Notes: generated by a model not told the origin, from the sequence alone. DNA of 13,376 nucleotides from Nitrososphaerales archaeon (GCA_030039515.1 JASHVT010000061.1:1-13376), one strand, 5' to 3'; counted from the stretch's first letter, positions 5,906 to 13,342 are shown. Numbers and translations are program-made.

Positions 5906-6862
5906 TCAGCCGGGGAGGGGCTCTCCTAGGCGCTTCAGGACCCTCAGGGCCCTGAACGTGATCATCTTGCTCGGCTCACCGGCATCCTCTAGCGTGAAAG
6001 GCCGAAGCTTGTTGACGTACTCCTGGAGGCTCTTCGAGACTACCGCGTTCATCGTGTCGGGCTGCGTTGCCTCCAGCAACCATCGCCCGTCGCTCCGCCT
6101 CTTCTTCTTGAGGAGGTTGACTGCTCTGGCGGCCCTGGGGTCGCCCCCTCCTCCGAGGGCCGTCACGAACTCGAGCCCTACCAGCGCGTCATAGAAGTAG
6201 TGGTAGGGGAAGTGGAACCTGAACCAAGGGTCGTAGTGGCGCCCCTCACGAAGCAGTCGGCGCTCCAGGTAGAACTCGAGGCCCTTGTCTACGGCGCTCT
6301 TTATGCTGCGCGTCCACTTCTGCCGGGGCAGTTCAGCGAAGGCGCTCATTCCTTCCCATCCGTCGACCACGCCGTTCCTGCCGAAGCAGTCCCACCCGCC
6401 GTTGGGCGCCTGGTTCTTGGCGAGCCAGAGGAAGGCGCTCTTCACGCGCGGGTCGTCCTCGTATCCGAACTTCACCAGGCCCCTCGCGGTGTTCCCGGCG
6501 AAGCAGAGCTCGCTCTTCTCCTTTCCCGGCGTGGCGAATCCTCCGTCCGGCCTAGCGAAGGTGTCCCGCCACAGCTCTGCAGACTGGGCCACCCAGGGGA
6601 TCTTTTTGGTCACGCCGAGGTCGGATAGGGTGAGGAGCATCCAATTCGTCGAGAGGAACTTCGGAGAGGAGAGACTTGACTTCTCGAACCAGTACCCGCC
6701 GGGGAGACGCAGGCAGAAGATCGTCTTCACCCATCCCTTTGCGGGTATCTTCTCCAGGGCCTGACGGAGGTCCCCAGGGCTAGACTCCATGAGGTCCCTC
6801 ATGACAAGATAGCGAACCGAGGGTTCAGCAGGCTCGGTCAGCCACTCCATGACAGTCTTCAT
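5906..6862 (-). CDS. Terpenoid-cyclase/prenyltransferase-like alpha/alpha toroid protein
   Basis: Protein of 318 aa from ATG 6862. The opening MEWLTEPAEPSVRYLVMRDL resembles a widespread uncharacterised family with squalene-cyclase-like helical repeats. QW-type motifs recur: RPDGGFATPG (104-113), APNGGWDCFG (152-161) and RSDGRWLLE (256-264). LCFAGNTARGL (119-129) and HFPYHYFYDALVGLEF (217-232) lie in the toroid core, and the C-terminus PSKMITFRALRVLKRL is typical. The DXDD motif of squalene-hopene cyclases is missing, and at about half their length it is not a full cyclase. An in-frame GTG at 6880 would add six residues, but the TATA-like box near 6893 predicts transcription starting close to 6867, favouring ATG 6862. 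Convergent with the kelch-like gene (64-nt gap). No signal peptide. Substrate unknown. Confidence 0.8.
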   Translation of the reverse strand: MKTVMEWLTEPAEPSVRYLVMRDLMESSPGDLRQALEKIPAKGWVKTIFCLRLPGGYWFEKSSLSSPKFLSTNWMLLTLSDLGVTKKIPWVAQSAELWRDTFARPDGGFATPGKEKSELCFAGNTARGLVKFGYEDDPRVKSAFLWLAKNQAPNGGWDCFGRNGVVDGWEGMSAFAELPRQKWTRSIKSAVDKGLEFYLERRLLREGRHYDPWFRFHFPYHYFYDALVGLEFVTALGGGGDPRAARAVNLLKKKRRSDGRWLLEATQPDTMNAVVSKSLQEYVNKLRPFTLEDAGEPSKMITFRALRVLKRLGEPLPG

Positions 6863-6888
6863 GCTGGAAGCGACCAGCACTCCTGGGC

Positions 6889-6896
6889 ACTTAACG
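6889..6896 (-). promoter_or_regulatory. Possible TATA-like box for the toroid protein
   Basis: Minus-strand CGTTAAGT, centred near 6893, is about 31 nt before ATG 6862 but only about 13 nt before GTG 6880. If it is the TATA box, GTG 6880 would be outside the transcript, which decides the start choice. Inference only. Confidence 0.35.
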
Positions 6897-7139
6897 TTAC
6901 TGTGGTATCCCTTGTCTATTGCTTGGGGAGCGCTGAGTGATGGGCGGGCGACGGGGGGCGCTGAGGATCCTGCGGAGGCGTCAGACTTCGATCCGCCTCA
7001 TGTCAGGGCGTGGCCCTGCTTCGCATGCGGTTGAGTCCTTGAGCATTATTCGAACGCAGAAGGCGTGGTCCTTGTTCGGGATTCGCCTCGAATGGGTTCG
7101 ATTCGCCTTCTGGGCGGGGCGACTTGGGCTTGCCGGCCT
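6897..7139. other. Intergenic stretch without a supported gene
   Basis: About 240 nt between the upstream edge of the toroid gene and the stop of the FG-GAP gene (both minus strand). Open frames here have poor codon use and no supporting start signals. The only structure seen is the inverted repeat at 7057-7112, listed separately. No tRNA or recognisable riboswitch was found by eye. Confidence 0.5.
7057..7112. repeat. Imperfectly nested inverted repeat downstream of the FG-GAP gene
   Basis: Perfect 9-bp arms CAGAAGGCG (7057-7065) and CGCCTTCTG (7104-7112) enclose 38 nt. Inside is a smaller palindrome, ATTCG-CCT-CGAAT (7081-7093), with further ATTCG/CGAAT copies nearby. It lies 28 nt beyond the stop of the minus-strand FG-GAP gene and could be a 3' mRNA structure, a processing site or a protein-binding site. 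No T-run follows it, so a classical terminator is not supported. Confidence 0.45.
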
Positions 7140-8576
7140 CTAGAGTTGTTCCCCGTTACCCAGCCTGCGTGTCTTGGACTCAGGCTCGTGTGAGGCCGAC
7201 TGGTCAGCTTGGGGTTGCTTCGGCTGGCCTTCTCGAGAACCTATGCGGGTCTTGGCGAGCAGGGCGACGATGACGAGCGCGACTATGGCCAAGCCACCTA
7301 GGACATAGAGGGTGAGGGCGGCGTTTGATGACGATGGCGATGCGACCGCGTGTACGTCTTCAAAGACGTATACCTGGCCCGCATAGCGTAATCCTCCGAC
7401 CTCCTGGGCTGGCGCCCCGATCACCGCATCGGTGCCGGTCATTGCTGCTGACGAACCGAAGTTCTCGTCTGCCTGAGAGTTGGGACTGGTCAATGTGGTC
7501 AGAAGGGAGCCGTTCATGTTAAAGACGTATGCGCGGCCAGCGCCGCTGACGCGACCAGCCGTCTCGTCGCCTGCGCCGACCACGACAACGGTCCCGTTCA
7601 CGGCCACGGACGAGCCGAAGTTCCCATAAGCCTGAGAGTTGGGACTGGTGAGCGTAGTCAGGAGGGAGCCGTTCATGTTGAAGACGTATGCGCGGCCAGC
7701 ATCAAGGTCCCCCCCGATCGCCTCGCCGCTGGCTCCGACCACGATGTAGTTCCCATTCATAGCCACCGCTCCGCCGAAGTTCCCGTAGCCCAGCAGACTA
7801 GGGTTCGTGAGCGTTGCCAGCGGAGAGCCATCAGCTTGGAAGGAGTAAGCCCAACTGTCATACTCGCCCCATGCGCCGGGCGGTCCGTCTTCTCCGTTCG
7901 CGCCAATGACGACACTGGTGCTGTTCATGACGACAGAGACGCCGAACGCCTCGCCCTCCTCCGGGTTAGGGGAGATGAGAGTATCCAGCAAGGTGCCTTC
8001 GGTATTGAAGATGTAGACGTGGCCACAGGCGTCGGCGCCGCCGGCAGTCTCGTCCGCCGCTCCGACCACCACGTAGTTGCCTCCTACCGCCACGGCCGAG
8101 CCGAAGTTCCCCCCTATCTGCGGGTCGGGGCTTGTGAGCGTTGCAAGCAAGGAGCCTGTCGTGTTGAAGAGATATGCACGGCCCGACTCCCAGATTCCGC
8201 TTCCATTCTCGAACTCAGCGCCGACCACGATGTGGTTGCCGCTGATGGCGACGGACGAGCCGAACGACCAGAATCCGGTTGGACTGGTGAGCGTCGCCAC
8301 CAACGAACCCGAGGTATTGAAGACGTAGACGGGGCTCGCGCGAAGGTTCTGGGGCGGAACGCACACCGCGCCGACTACGATGTAGTTGCCGTCGGCGGCG
8401 ACCGAGCTTCCAAAGCACCCGTCGGCCTGCGCATCGGGTCCATTGAGAGCGAGCACGTTACCTGGCGGGGCGACGGTCGCAGCTTGGAGACGCGGCGCTG
8501 ATGGAAGGAAGACCGCCGTCAATAGGATCATCACCACGACTTCGGAGCGGATGCCCGGACGCGTTCGGCTGAGCAA
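7140..8576 (-). CDS. Membrane-anchored seven-blade FG-GAP beta-propeller surface protein
   Basis: Protein of 478 aa. The N-terminus (basic MLSRTRPGIR, then hydrophobic VVVMILLTAVFL, then SAPRLQA) is a signal peptide. Seven FG-GAP-type repeats follow, each with FGSSVA...GNYIVVGA (F-G-x-x-V and V-V-G-A cores) and then GRAYVFNMNGSLLTTLTSP, giving a seven-bladed integrin-alpha-like propeller. A Ser-rich spacer precedes a membrane helix (AALTLYVLGGLAIVALVIVA, about 419-438) and a charged cytoplasmic tail of about 38 residues. Expected outside the cell, anchored by its C-terminus; likely role is ligand or polysaccharide binding. Some calcium-loop-like DETAG and GEDG segments occur in the blades. 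TTG 8576 is chosen as start: it keeps the basic n-region, and a stop (TAA) lies upstream with no other start between. Confidence 0.85.
   Translation of the reverse strand: MLSRTRPGIRSEVVVMILLTAVFLPSAPRLQAATVAPPGNVLALNGPDAQADGCFGSSVAADGNYIVVGAVCVPPQNLRASPVYVFNTSGSLVATLTSPTGFWSFGSSVAISGNHIVVGAEFENGSGIWESGRAYLFNTTGSLLATLTSPDPQIGGNFGSAVAVGGNYVVVGAADETAGGADACGHVYIFNTEGTLLDTLISPNPEEGEAFGVSVVMNSTSVVIGANGEDGPPGAWGEYDSWAYSFQADGSPLATLTNPSLLGYGNFGGAVAMNGNYIVVGASGEAIGGDLDAGRAYVFNMNGSLLTTLTSPNSQAYGNFGSSVAVNGTVVVVGAGDETAGRVSGAGRAYVFNMNGSLLTTLTSPNSQADENFGSSAAMTGTDAVIGAPAQEVGGLRYAGQVYVFEDVHAVASPSSSNAALTLYVLGGLAIVALVIVALLAKTRIGSREGQPKQPQADQSASHEPESKTRRLGNGEQL
7471..7700 (-). repeat. Near-identical tandem blade repeat within the FG-GAP gene
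   Basis: The segments 7471-7541 and 7630-7700 are alignable without gaps at an offset of 159 nt (53 codons) and differ at about 6 of 71 positions. Both encode the same NSQA...LTSPNSQ and GRAYVFNMNGSLLTTL blade core. Other blades are far more diverged at the DNA level, so these reflect a recent blade duplication or gene conversion. Confidence 0.8.
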
Positions 8577-8607
8577 ATCCTTCGGTCCCTGAGCTGGAGA
8601 ATCGTGC

Positions 8608-8616
8608 GATACTTAG
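8608..8616 (-). promoter_or_regulatory. Possible TATA-like box for the FG-GAP gene
   Basis: Minus-strand CTAAGTATC, centred near 8612, predicts transcription beginning near 8586, about 10 nt before the TTG at 8576. This agrees with that start and leaves an AAGGA just before the TTG. Position-based inference. Confidence 0.35.
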
Positions 8617-8681
8617 AGCTTCGCAGCCATGATGACTCACGAAGGACGGCTCCGAGTCACGGCACCGAGCGAGTGCAGAGG

Positions 8682-8773
8682 CGGGCCCGGTGGGATTCGA
8701 ACCCATGGTTTCTGGGGTACGGCCACTTCAGCTCCGAAGGCTGACGCCTTAATCCGTGCTAGGCTACGGGCCC
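8682..8773 (-). tRNA. tRNA-Arg(UCG) with an extra insertion, probably a small non-canonical intron
   Basis: The minus strand folds into a cloverleaf: acceptor GGGCCCG/CGGGCCC with discriminator G; U8-A9; D-arm GCCT...AGGC with A14, GG and A21 in the loop; anticodon arm TCAGC-CTTCGGA-GCTGA giving anticodon UCG (Arg, CGA codons); T-loop TTCGAAT. The acceptor and D-arm strongly resemble archaeal tRNA-Arg genes. Between the anticodon stem and the T-stem lie 21 nt instead of the roughly 5 expected, without a convincing variable-arm stem, and T-stem pair 49-65 is A-C. Removing 14 nt (8706-8719) would restore G49-C65 and leave a 78-nt tRNA; see findings. CCA is not encoded. Gene limits are well fixed by the acceptor stem; the intron limits are inferred. 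Confidence 0.85.
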
Positions 8774-8792
8774 AGGCAACCCCAGCCCTTCT

Positions 8793-8802
8793 GAGTTAAG
8801 AA
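8793..8802 (-). promoter_or_regulatory. TATA-like box of the tRNA-Arg gene
   Basis: Minus-strand TTCTTAACTC is centred about 25 nt upstream of the tRNA 5' end (8773), the usual spacing of archaeal tRNA promoters, and is the only AT-rich element in that interval. Confidence 0.55.
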
Positions 8803-9022
8803 GAATTGGCCGGAGCCTCGTCGGATTTCTGGAGCGGCTCGCCCGTTCGTTGTTTCGAGACGCGACCGCTTGACCACTTTACAGTGGACCTCGTAGGCGT
8901 CCGCCGCATCGTATCCTTCTGATTCCCAGCTGACAGTCGAATCGCTAGACCCCCAAGGGCCCATTCGGGCCGGTCGAGACAACCTCAGACGCTCTTCTGC
9001 CAGTCGGGCTCGTTGCGGTGGG

Positions 9023-12000
9023 CTATCGGGGGATTTTGGCATGCCGCACAAAATAGAGGAAGAGCACGACGCCCGCTACGGCCACGGCTGCCACTGAGGC
9101 GAGGGCGTAGCCGAGCGGGACCGAGAGTCCAGGGGACCCTGCAGGTGGAACGAACTCCATCGCCACCAACTTGGTGCTCGGCACCTTGGAGCCGCTCGAG
9201 CTCGAGGGAAACTGGCTCGTGAAAGTGACGTTGTATCCTCCAGCTCCCTGGGTGTAGGACTGGCTTTGAGCGACAGACCCGTTCAAGAAGACGGTCGGTG
9301 TGTATCCTCCAGGGACAACGTCCAGCGGGATTGTGACCGTGGTCAGGGCCGTCGTCCCTCCTGCGCCTGAGATTTCGAACGTGACGGAGTATACCTTGCC
9401 TGCCGTTCCCGTTACTGTAGAACTCCCCGGGGTGATTGCGACGCCGGTGATGTTGACCGAGGGGTTGTTTGTGATCACGCGAATCGGGACGGGCTCGCCG
9501 CTGCTCTCGGTCGCCGTGACGGTCTCCGTGAGCGACTCGGAACCCGTGTTGAGTTGACTCGTGGCTGATCTTGAGCTCGATGTGGTTACAGAGCGACTTG
9601 AGACCGTGCTTTGCGAGGTAGAACTCGACGAGCTGGTCGAATTCGACGTGGAGACAGTCACGGTCACCGTCTTCGCCGGCGATACGAACGTGGTAGTGAC
9701 CGTCGTTGCCTGGGTCGACGTGACGGTCACGGGCGAGGTGAGTGTCGATGTCGCCGACAGGGTCGTCGCAAGTGTTGTCGAAAATGACAGACTCAGTGTG
9801 TGCGTCTTCGTCGTAGTGCCCTCCGCGACTGTTACAGTGGCCGTAGTTGTGGTCGGCGTGGCAGTGGTGGTCGAGCTGACGACTGTGGTCGACTGAGTCG
9901 TGACGGAGAGCGAGATCACCGTTGATGTGACTGTCGTAGGGGACGTGGTGGTAACAGTAGTGGGCTCGGTGGTCGTGGTAAGAGACGTTGTTGTCACGGT
10001 TGCGGTCTGCGTTTCGGTGGTGGTTGTCGGCGAGGTGACCGTCGTCGGACTTGCGATGGTGGTAGAAGATGTTGTGGTTACAGTCGCTGTGATGGTAGTG
10101 GGGGCAGTCGTTGTCTCTGTCGTCGTAGTGGTAGACGAAGTCGTCGATGTTGTCAGAGAAGTCGTAGTCACGGTTGAGGTGGCGGTTGTCGTCTGAGTGG
10201 TAGACGTGGTGGATGTGATGGTAGACGTCACGGTCTGGGTCGGAGGAGTGGAGGTGACGGTCTGCGTGACCGTCTGAGTTGTGGCTTGAGTCGTGGGGCT
10301 CGCAACCGTGAGGGTGGTCGAGTTGGTGACGGTCGTCTGTGAGGTGGTCGTTGTCGTGGCTGTGGTTGTTTGCGTCGTGGGGGTAGCAGTGGTCACGGTG
10401 CTCGTCAGGGTTGCAGTGGTCGTGGTAGGGGCTGTCGTCGTCACTGTGGAGGTCAACGTGGTCTGAGACGTCGTCATGGAGGTCGCGGTCTGAGTCTGAG
10501 TCTGAGTGGTGGTCGTTGTCGTGGTCGCGGTGACTGTGGACGAGAGCGTCGTCGTTAGCGCGGTCGACGAAGTGGTGGTGACTGTCGAAGTGACCGTCTG
10601 GGTTGTCGGAATCACGACGGTGGTTGTCGTGGAGTTGGTGACAGTGGTAGGGGAGGTGGTCGTCGTGGTTGTCAAGACTGTCGTCGACTCGGTGAGGGTC
10701 GTGGGCGACGTCGTAGTGACCGTCTGAGTAGTAGGCGAAGTGACCGTCAGCGTCGTCGAGTTCGTGACTGTGGTGGGCGAAGTCAGAGTGACGGTGGTCG
10801 TCAGAGTCGTGGAGTTGGTTATGGTCGTGGGAGATGTTACGGTGGCCGTCGCTGTCTCGGTCGTCGGGGTCGTGACCGTGACCGTCGTGGAGTTGGTCAC
10901 CGTCGTCGGAGAAGTCACAGTGGTGACGAGGGTGGTGGAGTTCGTGATCGTGGTGGGGAAGGTCGCGGTGACGGTCTGACTCGAAGTCACCGTGACGGTC
11001 GTAGGCAGCGTGGAAGTGACAGTGGTCGAATTGGTGATGGTAGTAGAATTGGTGACGGTCGTCGGAAGGGTGATGGTTTCCGTCGTGAGCACCGTGGTTG
11101 AGTTGGTTATGGTCGTCGGAGAGGTCACCGTCACTGTCTGATACGTCGGGGTCGTGATGGTGACGGTGGTTGAGTTGGTGATGGCGGGGGCCGTGGAGGT
11201 CACGGTCGCAGTCTGGTTGACAGTGACAGTCGAGGTCTCGATAGTGGTTTGAGTAGTCGGCGAAGTCACGGTGACTGTGGTCGAGTTGGTGGTCGTCGTT
11301 GGAAGCGTGACCGTAACCGTGGTAGTCTGGGTCGTAGGCGAGGTCACCGTGAGCGTCGTGGAGTTCGTGACGGTTACGGGGGACGTGACGGTGGTCGTGG
11401 AGACCTCGGTGGTCGTCCCCGTAACGGTAGTGAGAGAGGTCGCGGTGGTCGTCAAGGTCGTCGGTGACGTCGTGGTTATGGTAGCGGTCTGAGTCGTCGG
11501 AGTCGTCACTGTAACGGTCGTCGAATTGGTGGTAGTGGTCTCGGAGGTCGCAGTTATCGTCGTGGTCAGAGTGCTCGTTTGGGTCGTCGTGGTGACAAGC
11601 GCGGGCACCTCTGTAAGAGGGCCGAACTCGCAGACTCCCGGCACGCTCATATCTCCGCTAGGGCAGTATGGATATGCTGGAGTGACTGTGGGCAGCGCGG
11701 CGCGCAGGCTGTACCACAGGACGGTGTACGAGCTGGAGACCGGAGCGCTGTCGTTGTTTGCGCCAGCGAGGACCGAGAGCGAGAGTTGCGACACGTCTGA
11801 GGGAGAGTAGGAGCTCGAGGTCTCGATCGCGCCGCCAGTTGCGTTGCTGTCGGAGACTCCTTGGGTGTATTGCGAGGTGAAGTTGAATGAAGTTTGGTAG
11901 GTTGCGCCGTCAACCGCGGTGTCGGGAATCGACGCTGCCCACTCCCCGGTTCCTCCATACCAAGTGAAGACTTCGTCCTGCGTATTGCCGTATGACCAGA

Positions 12001-13342
12001 AGTTTGCAGAGTAGCCGTTTTGCGGGATGGTCGAAGCGCCATTGATCCCGTATCCGAGGAATGTGGAATAGTCCCCTCCGTTCCCTGTCTCTGTCGGTGC
12101 CGGGTTGGCGATCACTTGCGTATCGAATACCATCCCGGTGTCGATTGGGGAGATCGTTCTGTAGATGCCGACATATTCCGGGATCGGCGAGCCGTTAGTG
12201 ATGTTGACTCCGTTGTCCACGGCGACGCTGCCGTTCGCACCTGTCCCGTACGTCATGAAGCTGCTGGGGAGAGAGGTCCCGTTGAAATTGGAATAGTATT
12301 GGAATACGTCGGGACCGTTGTCGCGCGACCCGTAGGCGGGAGACAGGTCTGGCGACTCGCCCCAGTTCGGCCCGAAATTGTTCGTAGATCCCATGAAGGC
12401 GAGGTATATCGTAGAGTAGCTCCCGCTAGCTATGGGATTGGTGAGACTTATCCAGACAACGCTCGACGTTGACGTGCTGTTGCAGCTGCCTATCGAGTAG
12501 GAGCCGTCGCAGCTCTCCATCCAGCCAGGAATCGGCGCGAACGACGAGTTGTAGAATTGCACGTTCGACAGGTCTGAAGCCGCGTACGGGCTGTAGCTGT
12601 TCCAGTCGACATTGAGGCTGACTTGGGTTCCAGCCGTCACGTTGCTCGACGTCGGGTTGTACAGCGCAATCGGGACGTAGGCGGTGGCCTCCGGCGGAAG
12701 GGTCGGGTTGGCCACGACAATCGGCCCGTAGGAGACCTCGCATTCGGACGGCCAGTTGGACGGGGGCGGCGGATTCGCCGCCGGACTGGGCCAGCCGTCG
12801 GCGGTGCAGTTCGGCCCGACAATGTACAGATAGATGTCGTCGCCGGGCCTGATGAAGTAGTTGGGGCCAGCAGGGCCGAGTCCCGCGCTGGTGCCGAACC
12901 CCTGGATAACTATCTGAGAGTCGTTCCAGCTCGTCAGATAGATGCCGATGCTGTCGCCCACGGAGCCGGCTGCCCATTGACCGTCTGACACATCGTAGAA
13001 CTCGAGGGACGGCGCGGTGGAGTTCGGCACTGTGTCGACTGAGCCGTCGCTCCCGGGTTGATAGGTCTGGGGGAGTGTGGTCCCGAAGCAGCGTCCGTTG
13101 ACCGTCAGGGTCCAGTTTTGAGCAGCCGCCGAGGTGATCGACCCAGTCACGCTCGTGATGACAGGTGGAGTCGTCCCATACTGACAGGCCGGCTGCGCCT
13201 TGGTGGGCCCCGAGTAGATTTCGAGAATCGATAGAAGCAGTATCGCCATCACAAGTATGGTGACAAGCCGCCCGAAGATTGACCGGTGGCTCCTGCCCTT
13301 AACTGATGTCAAGAGAGGAGTCCTCATCCTGCGGCCAGACAT
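9023..13342 (-). CDS. Giant Thr/Ser-rich membrane-anchored surface protein with DUF2341-like head
   Basis: Protein of 1439 aa. Signal region: basic KGRSHRSIFGR, then a hydrophobic core LVTILVMAILLLSIL (26-40). A beta-rich N-domain follows (IPT-like PPVITSVTGSI...LTVNGRCFG). Residues about 220-330 resemble DUF2341 (VPIALYNP...SDLSNVQFYNSS, WISLTNPIASGSYSTIYLAF), and about 346-548 a concanavalin/LamG-like domain (FQYYSNFNGTSLPSSF). About 581-1264 is a stalk built from SPTTVTNSTTLTVT-type units. A compact Thr/Val-rich beta domain (about 1285-1395) and a membrane helix (YALASVAAVAVAGVVLFLYF, about 1412-1431) with a short basic tail end the protein. This domain order suits a heavily glycosylated adhesin or S-layer-associated protein held outside the cell. 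Start ATG 13342; ATG 13327 is an alternative. The native ligand is unknown. Confidence 0.88.
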   Translation of the reverse strand: MSGRRMRTPLLTSVKGRSHRSIFGRLVTILVMAILLLSILEIYSGPTKAQPACQYGTTPPVITSVTGSITSAAAQNWTLTVNGRCFGTTLPQTYQPGSDGSVDTVPNSTAPSLEFYDVSDGQWAAGSVGDSIGIYLTSWNDSQIVIQGFGTSAGLGPAGPNYFIRPGDDIYLYIVGPNCTADGWPSPAANPPPPSNWPSECEVSYGPIVVANPTLPPEATAYVPIALYNPTSSNVTAGTQVSLNVDWNSYSPYAASDLSNVQFYNSSFAPIPGWMESCDGSYSIGSCNSTSTSSVVWISLTNPIASGSYSTIYLAFMGSTNNFGPNWGESPDLSPAYGSRDNGPDVFQYYSNFNGTSLPSSFMTYGTGANGSVAVDNGVNITNGSPIPEYVGIYRTISPIDTGMVFDTQVIANPAPTETGNGGDYSTFLGYGINGASTIPQNGYSANFWSYGNTQDEVFTWYGGTGEWAASIPDTAVDGATYQTSFNFTSQYTQGVSDSNATGGAIETSSSYSPSDVSQLSLSVLAGANNDSAPVSSSYTVLWYSLRAALPTVTPAYPYCPSGDMSVPGVCEFGPLTEVPALVTTTTQTSTLTTTITATSETTTTNSTTVTVTTPTTQTATITTTSPTTLTTTATSLTTVTGTTTEVSTTTVTSPVTVTNSTTLTVTSPTTQTTTVTVTLPTTTTNSTTVTVTSPTTQTTIETSTVTVNQTATVTSTAPAITNSTTVTITTPTYQTVTVTSPTTITNSTTVLTTETITLPTTVTNSTTITNSTTVTSTLPTTVTVTSSQTVTATFPTTITNSTTLVTTVTSPTTVTNSTTVTVTTPTTETATATVTSPTTITNSTTLTTTVTLTSPTTVTNSTTLTVTSPTTQTVTTTSPTTLTESTTVLTTTTTTSPTTVTNSTTTTVVIPTTQTVTSTVTTTSSTALTTTLSSTVTATTTTTTTQTQTQTATSMTTSQTTLTSTVTTTAPTTTTATLTSTVTTATPTTQTTTATTTTTSQTTVTNSTTLTVASPTTQATTQTVTQTVTSTPPTQTVTSTITSTTSTTQTTTATSTVTTTSLTTSTTSSTTTTTETTTAPTTITATVTTTSSTTIASPTTVTSPTTTTETQTATVTTTSLTTTTEPTTVTTTSPTTVTSTVISLSVTTQSTTVVSSTTTATPTTTTATVTVAEGTTTKTHTLSLSFSTTLATTLSATSTLTSPVTVTSTQATTVTTTFVSPAKTVTVTVSTSNSTSSSSSTSQSTVSSRSVTTSSSRSATSQLNTGSESLTETVTATESSGEPVPIRVITNNPSVNITGVAITPGSSTVTGTAGKVYSVTFEISGAGGTTALTTVTIPLDVVPGGYTPTVFLNGSVAQSQSYTQGAGGYNVTFTSQFPSSSSGSKVPSTKLVAMEFVPPAGSPGLSVPLGYALASVAAVAVAGVVLFLYFVRHAKIPR
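9550..11600 (-). repeat. Degenerate low-complexity repeat array encoding the Thr-rich stalk
   Basis: About 2 kb of minus-strand DNA built from ACN codons alternating with GTN, TCN, CCN and AAC. At protein level the loose unit is SPTT(V/I/L)TNSTT(V/L)TVT followed by T/S-PTTQT, roughly 24 aa, repeated many times with variation. Third positions differ widely between units, so the repeat is conserved in protein rather than in DNA. The coding strand is strongly enriched in A and C, the plus strand in G and T. Confidence 0.85.

Noticed and set aside
6932..6968. C/D-box-like motifs (GTGATGG ... CTGA)
   Set aside because: The C box is off consensus, no C'/D' pair at the right spacing, and such short motifs occur by chance.
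7055..7115. tRNA-like T-loop (GGGTTCGATTC) within the inverted repeat
   Set aside because: The T-stem does not pair, no D- or anticodon arm can be built, and the structure is only about 56 nt.
8633..8659. Inverted repeat TGACTC/GAGTCA between the tRNA and the FG-GAP promoter
   Set aside because: Only 6-bp arms with a 15-nt loop and no T-run; not enough to call a terminator or operator.
8682..8773. Reading the tRNA as a class II tRNA-Ser or tRNA-Leu because of its long variable region
   Set aside because: The loop CTTCGGA gives anticodon UCG (Arg), the acceptor and D-arm resemble archaeal tRNA-Arg, and the 21 nt form no good variable-arm stem.
9300..11492. Series of valine-rich plus-strand open frames
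   Set aside because: They are the reverse complement of Thr/Val/Ser/Pro codons of the stalk, which rarely yield stops; no start signals or domain content.
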